Assembly: GCA_045578465.1 (NCBI GenBank)
Contig: JAZNKJ010000039.1
Span: 77,805 to 141,804 of the forward strand
Reading direction: 5' to 3'
Origin: SIG454 sp045578465
GTDB taxonomy: Bacteria; Bacillota; Clostridia; Monoglobales; Monoglobaceae
DNA length: 64,000 nucleotides
This document shows, piece by piece, positions 49,051-57,415 of this stretch; position 1 is the stretch's first letter; the number at the start of each line of letters is the position of its first letter. A program made the position numbers and the translations under genes. Under the pieces are notes generated by a model. The model searched no databases. It saw nothing but the letters and a program-made list of their open reading frames with translations, and had not been told where the DNA came from.

Positions 49051-49767
49051 ATGAAAGAAAACAACAGCTTTTTAAAAGGAATAATTGACGGCTTGCCTAT
49101 TTGCTTTGGCTATCTGTCCGTTGCCTTTGCCTTTGGCATTTTTGCCACGGGACAAGGTCTGACGGTTTTGGAGGCGGTGGTAATGTCAATGACAAATATG
49201 ACCTCGGCAGGTCAGCTTGCGGCTGTGCCTATAATTGCCACGGGCGGAGGTCTTATTGAGCTTGCCCTGACCCAGCTTATTATCAATTTAAGATATTCGC
49301 TGATGTCCGTCTCTCTTTCCCAGAAGCTTGGGAAAAGCGTCAGACTTTTAGACAGATTTATAATAGCCTTTGAAAACACGGACGAAATTTTTGCTGTGGC
49401 ATCGGGTAAAAAAGGGACTGTTGGTAAGCGCTATCTTTACGGGCTTATGATAACTCCTTTCCTCGGTTGGAGCCTTGGAACCCTTATTGGTGCGGCGGCA
49501 GGAAATATACTTCCCCAGATAGTTATTTCTTCTCTTGGGGTGGCGATTTACGGAATGTTTATAGCAATTGTTGTTCCTGTTATAAAAGAAGAAAAGTCCA
49601 CTGCCCTTTGCGTTATGCTGGCAATAGCTTTTAGCTGTATTTTCTATTATATGCCATTCTTAAAAGGAATCCCAAGCGGATTTGTCATTATAATCTGCTC
49701 GGTGGCTTCCAGCGCAGTTTTTGCGTATTTTGCACCTGTTTCGGAGGAGGTGGCAGACCATGAATAA
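49051..49767 (+). CDS. azlC: Branched-chain amino acid exporter subunit AzlC
   Basis: Large subunit (238 aa) of the two-component AzlCD exporter for branched-chain amino acids or analogues. It has the family start FLKGIIDGLPICFGYLSVAFAFG, and NLRYSLMSVSLSQKL. Hydrophobic segments run throughout. It starts 11 nt after the sulP stop and overlaps azlD by 8 bp; AzlC and AzlD always work together. It might be co-transcribed with GNAT-sulP. Confidence 0.93.
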   Translation: MKENNSFLKGIIDGLPICFGYLSVAFAFGIFATGQGLTVLEAVVMSMTNMTSAGQLAAVPIIATGGGLIELALTQLIINLRYSLMSVSLSQKLGKSVRLLDRFIIAFENTDEIFAVASGKKGTVGKRYLYGLMITPFLGWSLGTLIGAAAGNILPQIVISSLGVAIYGMFIAIVVPVIKEEKSTALCVMLAIAFSCIFYYMPFLKGIPSGFVIIICSVASSAVFAYFAPVSEEVADHE

Positions 49768-50071
49768 TGTCTGGATATACCTTTTGGTTATGGCGTTGGT
49801 TACCTATCTTGTGAGAATGATACCTCTTGTTCTGGTAAAGAAAAAGATTAAGAATAAATTTATCTGTTCTTTTTTATACTATATTCCATATGCGGTGCTC
49901 AGCGTTATGACAATCCCTGCGATTTTCTATGCGGTGGATAATAAGATTTCCGCATTTTTCGGCTTTCTGGTGGCGATGATTTTTGCCTTTTTCAAAAAGA
50001 GCCTTGTAACCGTTGCATCCTTTGCCTGCCTCGCCGTATTCATATCAGAAATTATAATACATATAATTTAA
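49760..50071 (+). CDS. azlD: Branched-chain amino acid exporter subunit AzlD
   Basis: Small membrane subunit (103 aa) of AzlCD, with three to four hydrophobic segments beginning MNNVWIYLLVMALVTYLVRMIPLVL. ATG 49760 is chosen because GGAGGAGGTGG lies just before it within azlC; the longer frame from 49721 would start in mid-azlC. It is followed immediately by a terminator. Confidence 0.9.
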   Translation: MNNVWIYLLVMALVTYLVRMIPLVLVKKKIKNKFICSFLYYIPYAVLSVMTIPAIFYAVDNKISAFFGFLVAMIFAFFKKSLVTVASFACLAVFISEIIIHII

Positions 50072-50099
50072 AGAGCACCGCCGTAGCGTTGCTCTTTTT
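50070..50099 (+). terminator. Intrinsic terminator after azlCD
   Basis: AAAGAGCA/TTGCTCTTT-type stem with an internal CG-rich part and a TTTTT tail. Confidence 0.8.
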
Positions 50100-50134
50100 G
50101 AATATATTTGCTTGTCGGGTAAAGAATATTAGGG

Positions 50135-50163
50135 TTGAAAAAAATCAGATATAGTGTTAAAAT
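50135..50163 (+). promoter_or_regulatory. Sigma-A promoter of the beta-CASP gene
   Basis: TTGAAA (50135-50140), 17 nt, TAAAAT (50158-50163), 27 nt before the start codon. Confidence 0.65.
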
Positions 50164-50189
50164 AATGATAACGGAAGCGAGGTGCTGTT

Positions 50190-51791
50190 ATGAAGATAGC
50201 TTTTTACGGTGCGGCCCACGAGGTAACAGGCTCATGCACGGTGGTTTATGCAAATGGAAAGACAATAATGATTGATTGCGGAATGGAGCAAGGCCCGGAT
50301 ATTTATGAAAACTGTGAATTGCCGATCCTTCCGTCACAGATAGATTATCTTTTATTAACTCACGCTCATATAGACCATTCAGGGAAAATCCCTGCACTTT
50401 CTGCAGGGGGTTTCAGAGGACATATTTATTCGACACTTGCCACAGGGCATCTTTGCAAAATTATGCTTCTTGACTCGGCATATATTCAAGAGAGCGAGGC
50501 AAAATGGCGAAACAAAAAGGCAAAAAGAGCGGGGGAAAGTGAGTATTTGCCTCTTTATACAGTAGAGGACGCCACATATTCTTTAGAGCAGTTTGTTAAC
50601 TGTGATTACGAAAAGGAATATGAGCTTTGTGAGGGAATAAAAATCCGCTTTACTGATGCCGGTCATCTTCTCGGCTCGGCAAGTATAAGCCTTAGTGTAA
50701 CGGAAAACGGAAGTACTCAGACAATTGTCTTTTCAGGGGATTTGGGAAATCACACAAGGCCTCTTATTCGTGACCCTCAAAATCCAAAAGAGGCGGATTA
50801 TGTTGTTATTGAGTCTACCTATGGAACAAGACTCCATGGGGAGAGAGTTGATTATATAAATCAGCTTGCAGAAATTATTCAAGATACTTTTGACAGAGGT
50901 GGAAATCTTGTAATTCCTTCCTTTGCAGTTGGAAGAACACAAGAGCTTTTATATCTTATAAGAAAAATTAAGGAGCAAGGATTAATTAAGGGACACGACA
51001 ACTTTCCGGTTTATGTGGATAGTCCTTTGGCGGTTGAGGCAACGGAAATTTACAGCGGAAATTTAACGGATTATTTTGATGATGAGGCCCTAGCTCTTCT
51101 TGAAAAAGGTATAAACCCTATTAAATTTGACGGGCTTATGCTTTCTGTAACAAGCGAAGAATCAATGGCAATAAACACGGATAAAAAACCAAAAATTATT
51201 ATTTCTGCAAGCGGAATGTGCGAAGCGGGAAGAATAAGACATCATTTAAAGCACAATCTTTGGAGAAAGGAGTGCACGGTTTTATTTGTAGGCTATCAGG
51301 CAGAGGGAACACTTGGCAGAATTATTCTGGAGGGAAGCCGTGAAATCAAACTTTTCGGCGAGCCGATTTTGGTTCAGGCACAAATAAGAACCATTGAGGG
51401 AATAAGCTCTCACGCTGACAGGGATATGCTTACAGAGTGGTTAAATGCCTTTACTAAAAAGCCAAAAACAATTTTTGTAAACCATGGCGCAGATTCAGTT
51501 TGTGATGAGTTTGCCGCCCATATTGAAAAGGAGCTGGGAATATATGCAACTGCTCCCTATAATGGTGCGGAGTATGATTTGATTTCAGGGGTTTGTTTAG
51601 AGAGAGGGAACTTAAAGAAAATTGAAAAACATTATGGGGAAAGAAGAAAAGAGTCGGCAGCCTTTAAACAGCTTGTTTCCTCAGGGAAAAGACTTCTTGG
51701 AATTATTGAAAGCTATCGAGGCGGAGCAAATAAGGATATGGCAAAGCTTATGTCGCAGATAAATTCAATCTGTGACAAATGGGAGAAATAG
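50190..51791 (+). CDS. Beta-CASP metallo-beta-lactamase-fold hydrolase
   Basis: A 533-aa nuclease-like protein of the YSH1/CPSF73-type MBL family. Metal site LTHAHIDHSGKIP near residue 55, FTDAGHLLGSAS near 155, FSGDLGNHTRPLI near 180, and beta-CASP motifs IISASGMCEAGRIRHHL and SSHADRDML with VNHGADS. These are the residues of an RNA-processing active site. It is about 80 residues longer than archetypal bacterial members, with a C-terminal helical tail (from about 450). An RNA substrate is inferred. Confidence 0.9.
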   Translation: MKIAFYGAAHEVTGSCTVVYANGKTIMIDCGMEQGPDIYENCELPILPSQIDYLLLTHAHIDHSGKIPALSAGGFRGHIYSTLATGHLCKIMLLDSAYIQESEAKWRNKKAKRAGESEYLPLYTVEDATYSLEQFVNCDYEKEYELCEGIKIRFTDAGHLLGSASISLSVTENGSTQTIVFSGDLGNHTRPLIRDPQNPKEADYVVIESTYGTRLHGERVDYINQLAEIIQDTFDRGGNLVIPSFAVGRTQELLYLIRKIKEQGLIKGHDNFPVYVDSPLAVEATEIYSGNLTDYFDDEALALLEKGINPIKFDGLMLSVTSEESMAINTDKKPKIIISASGMCEAGRIRHHLKHNLWRKECTVLFVGYQAEGTLGRIILEGSREIKLFGEPILVQAQIRTIEGISSHADRDMLTEWLNAFTKKPKTIFVNHGADSVCDEFAAHIEKELGIYATAPYNGAEYDLISGVCLERGNLKKIEKHYGERRKESAAFKQLVSSGKRLLGIIESYRGGANKDMAKLMSQINSICDKWEK

Positions 51792-51803
51792 GAGGAAATA
51801 AAA

Positions 51804-52385
51804 ATGAAAATATGTGTGTTTGGCGCAGCCAGTTACGAAATTGATAAAGAATATATAGAAAAGGTTGAAGCTCTTGGAGAAATGATGGCGAAAAGAGGCC
51901 ACGACCTTGTGTTTGGCGCGGGTGGTAACGGTCTTATGGGCGCTGCCGCAAGAGGTGTCCATAAGGGCGGCGGAAAGATTTACGGAGTTATTCCGAAATT
52001 CTTCAAAGAGGAAAACATTGAGGAAATTTTTGATAAATGCACCGAGCTTATTTTTACGGACACAATGGCAGAGCGAAAGGCAAAAATGGAAGATATTGCC
52101 GATGCCTTCATCATTGTTCCCGGCGGGATAGGAACTTTTGAAGAATTCTTTGAAGTCCTTACTTTAAAACAGCTTGGCAGACACAAAAAAGCAATTGCTA
52201 TTTACGATGTTCGGGACTATTATGCAAAGCTCGGCGAGTTTATGGAAATTACCTATGACGAGAAATTTGTCAAGGAAAACTGCCGTGATTTATATTTTTA
52301 CAGTAAGAGCGAAGAAGAAGTTTTAAGCTATATTGAAAACGAAGAACAAATCGAAAGAAGTGTCCACGATTTGAAAATTGGATAA
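51804..52385 (+). CDS. LOG-family (TIGR00730) Rossmann-fold nucleotide hydrolase
   Basis: A 193-aa protein of the LONELY GUY family, which in characterised members hydrolyses nucleoside 5'-monophosphates to free base and ribose-5-phosphate. The signatures GAGGNGLMGAAARG and PGGIGTFEEFFE, with Arg in AERKAKME, are complete. The gene follows the beta-CASP gene by 12 nt, consistent with an RNA/nucleotide turnover unit. Physiological substrate unknown in bacteria. Confidence 0.9.
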   Translation: MKICVFGAASYEIDKEYIEKVEALGEMMAKRGHDLVFGAGGNGLMGAAARGVHKGGGKIYGVIPKFFKEENIEEIFDKCTELIFTDTMAERKAKMEDIADAFIIVPGGIGTFEEFFEVLTLKQLGRHKKAIAIYDVRDYYAKLGEFMEITYDEKFVKENCRDLYFYSKSEEEVLSYIENEEQIERSVHDLKIG

Positions 52386-52410
52386 AAATTATATCTTTGC
52401 AATAATTTTT
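52384..52410 (+). terminator. AT-rich hairpin after the LOG gene
   Basis: AAAAATTAT and ATAATTTTT arms with a 9-nt loop; ends in T5. Weak stem, so termination is uncertain. Confidence 0.35.
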
Positions 52411-52419
52411 GTTCCTGAC

Positions 52420-52425
52420 TTGACA
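52420..52425 (+). promoter_or_regulatory. -35-like TTGACA of the orphan membrane-protein gene
   Basis: A perfect TTGACA whose 17-nt partner is a poor -10 (AATAGT, 52443-52448); TAGAAT at 52450-52455 is at 24 nt. The core may depend on an activator bound to the adjoining repeats. Confidence 0.4.
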
Positions 52426-52430
52426 AAAGT

Positions 52431-52470
52431 CGAATTGTGTCGAATAGTGTAGAATGATGCAGAAAGGTGT
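52431..52470 (+). repeat. Four degenerate 10-bp tandem repeats before the orphan gene
   Basis: CGAATTGTGT, CGAATAGTGT, AGAATGATGC and AGAAAGGTGT follow one another with exact 10-bp phase, about one DNA turn, between the -35 box and the start codon. The last copy supplies the AAAGGTG ribosome site. They could be stacked regulator sites or just replication slippage products. Confidence 0.6.
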
Positions 52471-52476
52471 GAAAAT

Positions 52477-53043
52477 ATGAAGAAAAAATTGCTCATCATA
52501 GGAATAGTAATATGCGTTTTGATAGCTTTGTTTTATCTGTTTGTTATTTCAGGTGCATTTTTAATGCTTACATATTTTGCACCTAATCCGCCAGATCCTG
52601 AAATTAAATATGGTGAGTTTCCATTTGTTATAACATATGAGGTTGATGGTGAAATAAAAACAATTGAAGATGCTATTATATGTGAATACGATGGAATTGA
52701 ATGGACTAATAGCGGAAGCAAAGAACGAAAATGGAAATCGCATCTAAAAAGTGGAAATAAGGGGATAGTTTTGTTGAAAGTTGATGACGGTGAAATGTCA
52801 TATGAAATATCAACAACTGCAGGATTGCCCGAATATTATATGAATGATCACCGATATGGGAATGATAGAGAAGATTATGAACGAATGATGCACGATGAAA
52901 GGTATTTAGGTTACACAGAAATAAAGGATGGTAAAACTGTTATAAAATCAATTTCTATGGAAAAAGAAGAGGTTTACGAAAGATTTAAGTTAAGAATCAT
53001 AGAAAGAAAATATAGCAAACCTATTGAAAATAAATTTGAATAG
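52477..53043 (+). CDS. Orphan membrane-anchored protein of unknown function
   Basis: A 188-aa protein I do not recognise. One N-terminal membrane helix (residues 4-36, KKKLLIIGIVICVLIALFYL onward) anchors a hydrophilic domain of about 150 residues rich in Lys, Glu, Tyr and Ile, with no Cys pairs or catalytic motif visible. It uses AT-rich codons (many ATA, GAT and AAA) more than its neighbours, which hints at foreign origin. It has an odd promoter region with 10-bp repeats. The coding start ATG 52477 follows AAAGGTGTG. Confidence 0.72.
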   Translation: MKKKLLIIGIVICVLIALFYLFVISGAFLMLTYFAPNPPDPEIKYGEFPFVITYEVDGEIKTIEDAIICEYDGIEWTNSGSKERKWKSHLKSGNKGIVLLKVDDGEMSYEISTTAGLPEYYMNDHRYGNDREDYERMMHDERYLGYTEIKDGKTVIKSISMEKEEVYERFKLRIIERKYSKPIENKFE

Positions 53044-53112
53044 GTTCGTGTCAAGTCCATACAATTTAAAAGATTAGTTTGCCGATTTTGATATTTACAT
53101 ATACTATCGGAT

Positions 53113-53135
53113 GCGAGAAAATCCAGTATTCTCGC
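53113..53135. other. Hairpin in the gap after the orphan gene
   Basis: GCGAGAA/TTCTCGC arms with a 9-nt loop and no T-run. The gap 53044-53164 contains no other recognisable feature. Confidence 0.35.
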
Positions 53136-53164
53136 TGGTTCTAAGGAAAAGTGTTTAAAAGAAA

Positions 53165-53192
53165 AACAGGGAGAGGATAGCCTCTCCCTGTT
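53165..53192. terminator. Bidirectional terminator between the orphan gene and ispE
   Basis: AACAGGGAGAGG/CCTCTCCCTGTT around an ATAG loop, with AAATTTTT on the plus side and AAAAA upstream serving the minus side. It overlaps the ispE stop. Confidence 0.88.
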
Positions 53193-54042
53193 AAATTTTT
53201 AATAAAAATGAATCTTTGGTTAAATTTTGCATTTCTTTATAGGCGCTTTCTGCCGATTTTAAATCATCAAAAATGCCGAAAACCGTAGGTCCACTTCCGC
53301 TCATCATAGAAAGCTTTGCCCCCATATTTTTGAGAATGTTTTTATATTCCGTAATTATCGGGTATTCTTTCTCCGTAACGGATTCCAAAACATTTGCCGT
53401 ATTTTCTGCAAGCTCTTTAAGGTCGCCCTTTGCTATTGCAGAAATAACCGCTTCCGTGTCAGGTCGGGAGATGACATTTTCCATTTTGAAGTTCTGGTAA
53501 ACCCAGGCGGTTGAAACCTCAAACTGAGGTTTGGCAATAACGATATGTGCATTTTTAAGAGGAGTTATTGGTGTTAAAATTTCGCCAATTCCTTCTGAAA
53601 TTGCACATCCGCCCATATAGCAAAATGGAACATCTGCCCCGATTTTAAGGCAAAGTTCTAAAATTTCTTCGTTTGATAAGGGATAGTCAAAAAGCTGGTT
53701 TAAGCCTTTTAAAACTGCCGCCGCATCAGTGCTTCCCCCTGCCATACCTGCCGCAGCAGGTATTTTTTTATTGAGGGTAATCAAAACCTTTGAAGAAATA
53801 TTTGTCTTTTCTAAAAACAGTTCTGCCCCTTTATAAGCGCTGTTTCTGTGGTCTGTGGGGACGCCTTCTGTGTCGCAGAAAATCTCAATTCCGCATCCTG
53901 AGGAAACCTCAATTTTAACAGTATCGCAAAGGGGAATTGTCTGCATAATCATTTTAACGCTGTGATATCCGTTTGAAAGCTTTCCTAAAATATCAAGGCT
54001 TAAATTGATTTTTGCATGAGCATCTAAACTAATACTTTTCAT
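53191..54042 (-). CDS. ispE: 4-(cytidine-5'-diphospho)-2-C-methyl-D-erythritol kinase
   Basis: GHMP kinase of the non-mevalonate isoprenoid pathway (283 aa). N-terminal AHAKINLSLDILGKLSNGYH, the ATP-binding KKIPAAAGMAGGSTDAAAVL near residue 90, and C-terminal MMSGSGPTVFGIF are all complete. It starts 2 nt after ftsH; co-transcription with the protease is likely. The presence of IspE shows that this organism uses the MEP pathway. Confidence 0.96.
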   Translation of the reverse strand: MKSISLDAHAKINLSLDILGKLSNGYHSVKMIMQTIPLCDTVKIEVSSGCGIEIFCDTEGVPTDHRNSAYKGAELFLEKTNISSKVLITLNKKIPAAAGMAGGSTDAAAVLKGLNQLFDYPLSNEEILELCLKIGADVPFCYMGGCAISEGIGEILTPITPLKNAHIVIAKPQFEVSTAWVYQNFKMENVISRPDTEAVISAIAKGDLKELAENTANVLESVTEKEYPIITEYKNILKNMGAKLSMMSGSGPTVFGIFDDLKSAESAYKEMQNLTKDSFLLKI

Positions 54043-54044
54043 AA

Positions 54045-55886
54045 TTATTCTTCGCTTTCTGAAGAAGTCTCCTCTTTTGGCTCAACGAAAAGTGCCTCAA
54101 ATTCCTCAGCGTCAATTTTCTCTTTCTCAATTAAGAGCTGAGATAACTGATTAAGCTTGTTCATATTGTCTTTAAGGATATTTTCGCATCGGCTGTAACA
54201 ACCATCAATAATAACCTTGATTTCTGCATCGATTTCGGCGGCAACGCTTTCGCTGTAATCCTTTGTATGACCAAAATCTCTGCCGATGAACACTTCGTCG
54301 TTTGTATCGCCGAAAACTCTTGTTCCCAATTTTTCACTCATACCGTATTTAACAACCATATTTCTTGCGATAACAGTTGCTCTTTCAATATCATTGGATG
54401 CCCCTGTGCTTATATCCCCAAGCATAAGGCTCTCTGCAATTCGTCCGCCAAGGAGAACAATGATTTCTTCAATCATTTCAGTCTTAGAGGTATAGGAAGC
54501 ATCGTCCTTTGGAAGAGAAAGGGTGTATCCGCCGGCTCTTCCGCGAGGGATAATTGAAACCTGATGAACTCTGTCCTGAGTTGGAAGGAACTTGGAAACG
54601 ATTGCATGGCCTGCCTCGTGAACTGCGGTTAAGCGTTTTTCCTTTTCCGTAACCATTCTTGTTTTCTTTTCAGGGCCTGCAATAACCTTCATAATGGATT
54701 CTTCAAGGTCCTGCATAGAAATCTTTTCTTTGTTTTCCTTTGCAGCTTTAAGAGCCGCCTCGTTTGTAAGGTTTTCAAGGTCTGCCCCCGTAAAGCCGAC
54801 CGTTGTCTTTGCAAGAACATCAAGCTTAACATTGTCATCAAGAGGCTTTTTCTTTGTGTGAACTTTAAGGATTGCTTCTCTGCCTTTAACATCAGGGGTG
54901 TCAACAAGCACCTGTCTGTCAAATCTGCCCGGACGGAGAAGGGCTCGGTCTAATATATCAGGGCGGTTTGTTGCGGCGATGATAATAACTCCTTCGTTAA
55001 CGCCGAAACCGTCCATTTCAACAAGCAGCTGGTTTAAGGTCTGTTCTCTTTCGTCGTGTCCGCCACCAAGACCTGCGCCTCTCTGACGACCAACGGCGTC
55101 AATTTCGTCAATGAAAACTATGCAAGGTGCACTTTTCTTCGCCTGTTCAAAAAGGTCACGAACACGGGAAGCACCAACACCAACGAACATTTCAACAAAG
55201 TCTGAACCTGAGATAGAGAAGAAAGGAACATGAGCCTCTCCTGCAACAGCCTTTGCAAGAAGGGTTTTACCCGTTCCCGGAGGGCCTACCAAAAGGACGC
55301 CTTTGGGAATTCTCGCTCCAAGCTTCTGGAACTTTCCGGGGTTTTTAAGGAACTCAACAATCTCTTGAAGCTCTGCCTTTTCTTCGTCTGCTCCTGCAAC
55401 ATCCTCAAAGGTATTTTTAGGATGGTTGTCAGACATTTTTGCCTTGGTCTTGCCAAAGGACATAACCCCTCTGCCACCGCCACCGCCTTGGGATTGGTTC
55501 ATAAAAACAAACCAGAATACGAAGATAATAATAATCATCCCGAGGGAAGGAAGCATACTAACCCACCACGGAATTTCAGCAGGTTTAGGAGTGCTTACAG
55601 AAAGAGTTTTACTTTCAATCTGAGCGGTCATTTCCTCGCCACAGGCCTCAAAGAGAGCGTTATAGCTTGGAATGTCAACCTCGATTTTTGTTCCGTTTTT
55701 AAGGGTTGCAAGAGCTGTGTTTTCAACAACTTCAAGCTCCTTGACATTTTCGCTTTTAATTGCACCAACAAGGTCGGAAAACTTATAAGTAACCGCATTA
55801 TCCCCTGTTGAAACCATTGAATATATCATAATGATTACAATAAGTAATATTATATAAAATCCAAAACCTTTAAAATGTTTCTTCAA
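54045..55886 (-). CDS. ftsH: ATP-dependent zinc metalloprotease FtsH (TTG start)
   Basis: Membrane-bound AAA protease of 613 aa degrading membrane and regulatory proteins. Two membrane helices (about 8-26 and 110-130) flank an external domain. The AAA module shows GPPGTGKTLLAKAVAGEA, FIDEIDAVGRQRG and the second region of homology with ATNRPDILDRALLRPGRFD. The protease site is VHEAGHAIV with a downstream Asp. The start is TTG 55886 after GGAGGG, giving the expected MKKHFKG opening. Complete and typical. Confidence 0.97.
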   Translation of the reverse strand: MKKHFKGFGFYIILLIVIIMIYSMVSTGDNAVTYKFSDLVGAIKSENVKELEVVENTALATLKNGTKIEVDIPSYNALFEACGEEMTAQIESKTLSVSTPKPAEIPWWVSMLPSLGMIIIIFVFWFVFMNQSQGGGGGRGVMSFGKTKAKMSDNHPKNTFEDVAGADEEKAELQEIVEFLKNPGKFQKLGARIPKGVLLVGPPGTGKTLLAKAVAGEAHVPFFSISGSDFVEMFVGVGASRVRDLFEQAKKSAPCIVFIDEIDAVGRQRGAGLGGGHDEREQTLNQLLVEMDGFGVNEGVIIIAATNRPDILDRALLRPGRFDRQVLVDTPDVKGREAILKVHTKKKPLDDNVKLDVLAKTTVGFTGADLENLTNEAALKAAKENKEKISMQDLEESIMKVIAGPEKKTRMVTEKEKRLTAVHEAGHAIVSKFLPTQDRVHQVSIIPRGRAGGYTLSLPKDDASYTSKTEMIEEIIVLLGGRIAESLMLGDISTGASNDIERATVIARNMVVKYGMSEKLGTRVFGDTNDEVFIGRDFGHTKDYSESVAAEIDAEIKVIIDGCYSRCENILKDNMNKLNQLSQLLIEKEKIDAEEFEALFVEPKEETSSESEE

Positions 55887-55995
55887 TTGAATCCCTCCGT
55901 AAAGATTAAAATTGTCTTAAACTTTATATTACCATATTATTCTAAAAAATACAAGTCCTTTAAGGTAATTTCACAAAAAATTCATAGTAATAGTA

Positions 55996-56024
55996 TTGAC
56001 AAAAAGTTGAGGGTAAATTACAAT
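55996..56024 (+). promoter_or_regulatory. Sigma-A promoter of the cyclophilin genes
   Basis: TTGACA (55996-56001), 17 nt, TACAAT (56019-56024), 30 nt before ATG 56054. Confidence 0.7.
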
Positions 56025-56053
56025 ATAAAAAGGTATTATTTTTGGAGGGAATT

Positions 56054-56806
56054 ATGGCTAAAACAAGACAACAAAAAAGACAGGAATTAAGAAAAGGCAA
56101 AGGTAAGGAGAAAGACCAAGGCCTTTGGATTTGGGCTCTTGTTGCAGTTGTTTTAACAGTTGCAATCGGGGTTGGCGTTTTCTTGGGAACAAAGCCTGAA
56201 ACTGCGGCAGAACCAACGGATAGCGAGTTTACCTCTCAGACAGGAGAAGAAACACCTGAGGTTTTGGAAGAAGAGCCAATAGAAAATGAAGTAAGCGAAA
56301 CACCTGAAAAGGAAACAATGGCAGAGTTTACAATGTTAAACGGGGAAAAGTTTACGATTGAGCTTTATCCGCAGTATGCGCCTCAGACAGTTGCAAACTT
56401 TGTTAAGCTCGTCAAAGAAGGCTTTTATGACGGCCTGACTTTCCACAGAGTTGTCGAGGGCTTTATGGCCCAGGGCGGCGACCCCCAGGGAACAGGAATG
56501 GGCGGAAGCGCGCAGACAATAAAGGGCGAATTTGCATCTAACGGCTTTACAAAGAACACCCTTTCCCACCAGAGAGGCGTAATCTCAATGGCAAGGTCAA
56601 GCGCTCCTGACAGCGCAAGCTCACAGTTTTTTATCTGTTATGGCGACGCATCTTTCCTTGACGGAAATTATGCGGCATTCGGAAAAGTTGTTGAAGGGAT
56701 GCAAACCGTTGACAACTTCTTAAAGGTTGAAAGAGGCTATAATGAAATGGGAGAAATGGCAGTGCCTAAAACTCCGATTGTTATTAAAAAAGCGGTTATA
56801 AAATAA
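56054..56806 (+). CDS. Membrane-anchored cyclophilin-type peptidyl-prolyl isomerase
   Basis: A 250-aa protein with a basic N-terminus, one membrane helix (about residues 25-47), an acidic linker (TSQTGEETPEVLEEEPIENE) and an external cyclophilin domain: FHRVVEGFMAQGGDP, GTGMGGSAQ, SASSQFFICYGD and NYAAFGKVVEGM. The catalytic Arg and the binding pocket are present, so it probably folds secreted proteins. ATG 56054 follows GGAGGG. A second cyclophilin follows 12 nt later, and the two domains share long near-identical DNA stretches, indicating recent duplication. Confidence 0.93.
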   Translation: MAKTRQQKRQELRKGKGKEKDQGLWIWALVAVVLTVAIGVGVFLGTKPETAAEPTDSEFTSQTGEETPEVLEEEPIENEVSETPEKETMAEFTMLNGEKFTIELYPQYAPQTVANFVKLVKEGFYDGLTFHRVVEGFMAQGGDPQGTGMGGSAQTIKGEFASNGFTKNTLSHQRGVISMARSSAPDSASSQFFICYGDASFLDGNYAAFGKVVEGMQTVDNFLKVERGYNEMGEMAVPKTPIVIKKAVIK

Positions 56807-56818
56807 GGAGAGACGAAA

Positions 56819-57322
56819 ATGGAAAATACAAAAGTTAAAGTAACAATGGAAAACGGCGGAGAGTTCGTAATTGAGCTTTACCCTGAATTTGCACCCGAAA
56901 CAGTTGAAAACTTTATTGATTTGGTTGAGAACGAATTTTATGACGGAACTCCATTCCACAGAGTTGTTGAAGGCTTTATGGCTCAGGGTGGCGACCCCAC
57001 AGGAACAGGAATGGGCGGAAGTGAGAGAAAAATCAAGGGCGAATTTGCCGCAAACGGATTTTTTGATAATACACTCTCCCACGAAAGAGGAGTAATCTCA
57101 ATGGCAAGGTCAATGGACCCAAACAGCGCAAGCTCTCAGTTCTTTATCTGTTATGATGACGCATCATTCCTTGACGGAAACTATGCGGCATTCGGCAAAG
57201 TTATAGAGGGAATGGAAACTGTTGACGCATTTTTGGACATCCCGAGAATGCCAAACTCAATGGGAGAAATGGCAAGCCCGACTGAGCCTATCGTAATTAA
57301 GAGTGCACAAATAATTGACTAA
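56819..57322 (+). CDS. ppiB: Cytosolic cyclophilin-type peptidyl-prolyl isomerase
   Basis: A 167-aa single-domain cyclophilin, PpiB-like, catalysing proline isomerisation in the cytoplasm. Catalytic region FHRVVEGFMAQGGDPTGTGMGG and SASSQFFICYDDASFLDGNYAAFGKV match the previous gene nearly residue for residue. It lacks the membrane anchor, so the pair supplies the same activity on both sides of the membrane. AAGGAGAG precedes the ATG, and the terminator follows directly. Confidence 0.95.
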   Translation: MENTKVKVTMENGGEFVIELYPEFAPETVENFIDLVENEFYDGTPFHRVVEGFMAQGGDPTGTGMGGSERKIKGEFAANGFFDNTLSHERGVISMARSMDPNSASSQFFICYDDASFLDGNYAAFGKVIEGMETVDAFLDIPRMPNSMGEMASPTEPIVIKSAQIID

Positions 57323-57323
57323 G

Positions 57324-57356
57324 AAAAGGTTCTGCCCTCGGCAGAACCTTTTTTTA
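57324..57356 (+). terminator. Intrinsic terminator after ppiB
   Basis: AAAAGGTTCTGCC/GGCAGAACCTTTT with a CTC loop and T7. Confidence 0.93.
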
Positions 57357-57364
57357 AAAATCTA

Positions 57365-57393
57365 TTGTATTTTTAAGAGAAATATAGTAAAAT
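57365..57393 (+). promoter_or_regulatory. Sigma-A promoter of the lipid kinase-hydE-HAD genes
   Basis: TTGTAT (57365-57370), 17 nt, TAAAAT (57388-57393). Confidence 0.6.
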
Positions 57394-57415
57394 ATCTTTA
57401 AAGGCGGTGAGAAAT

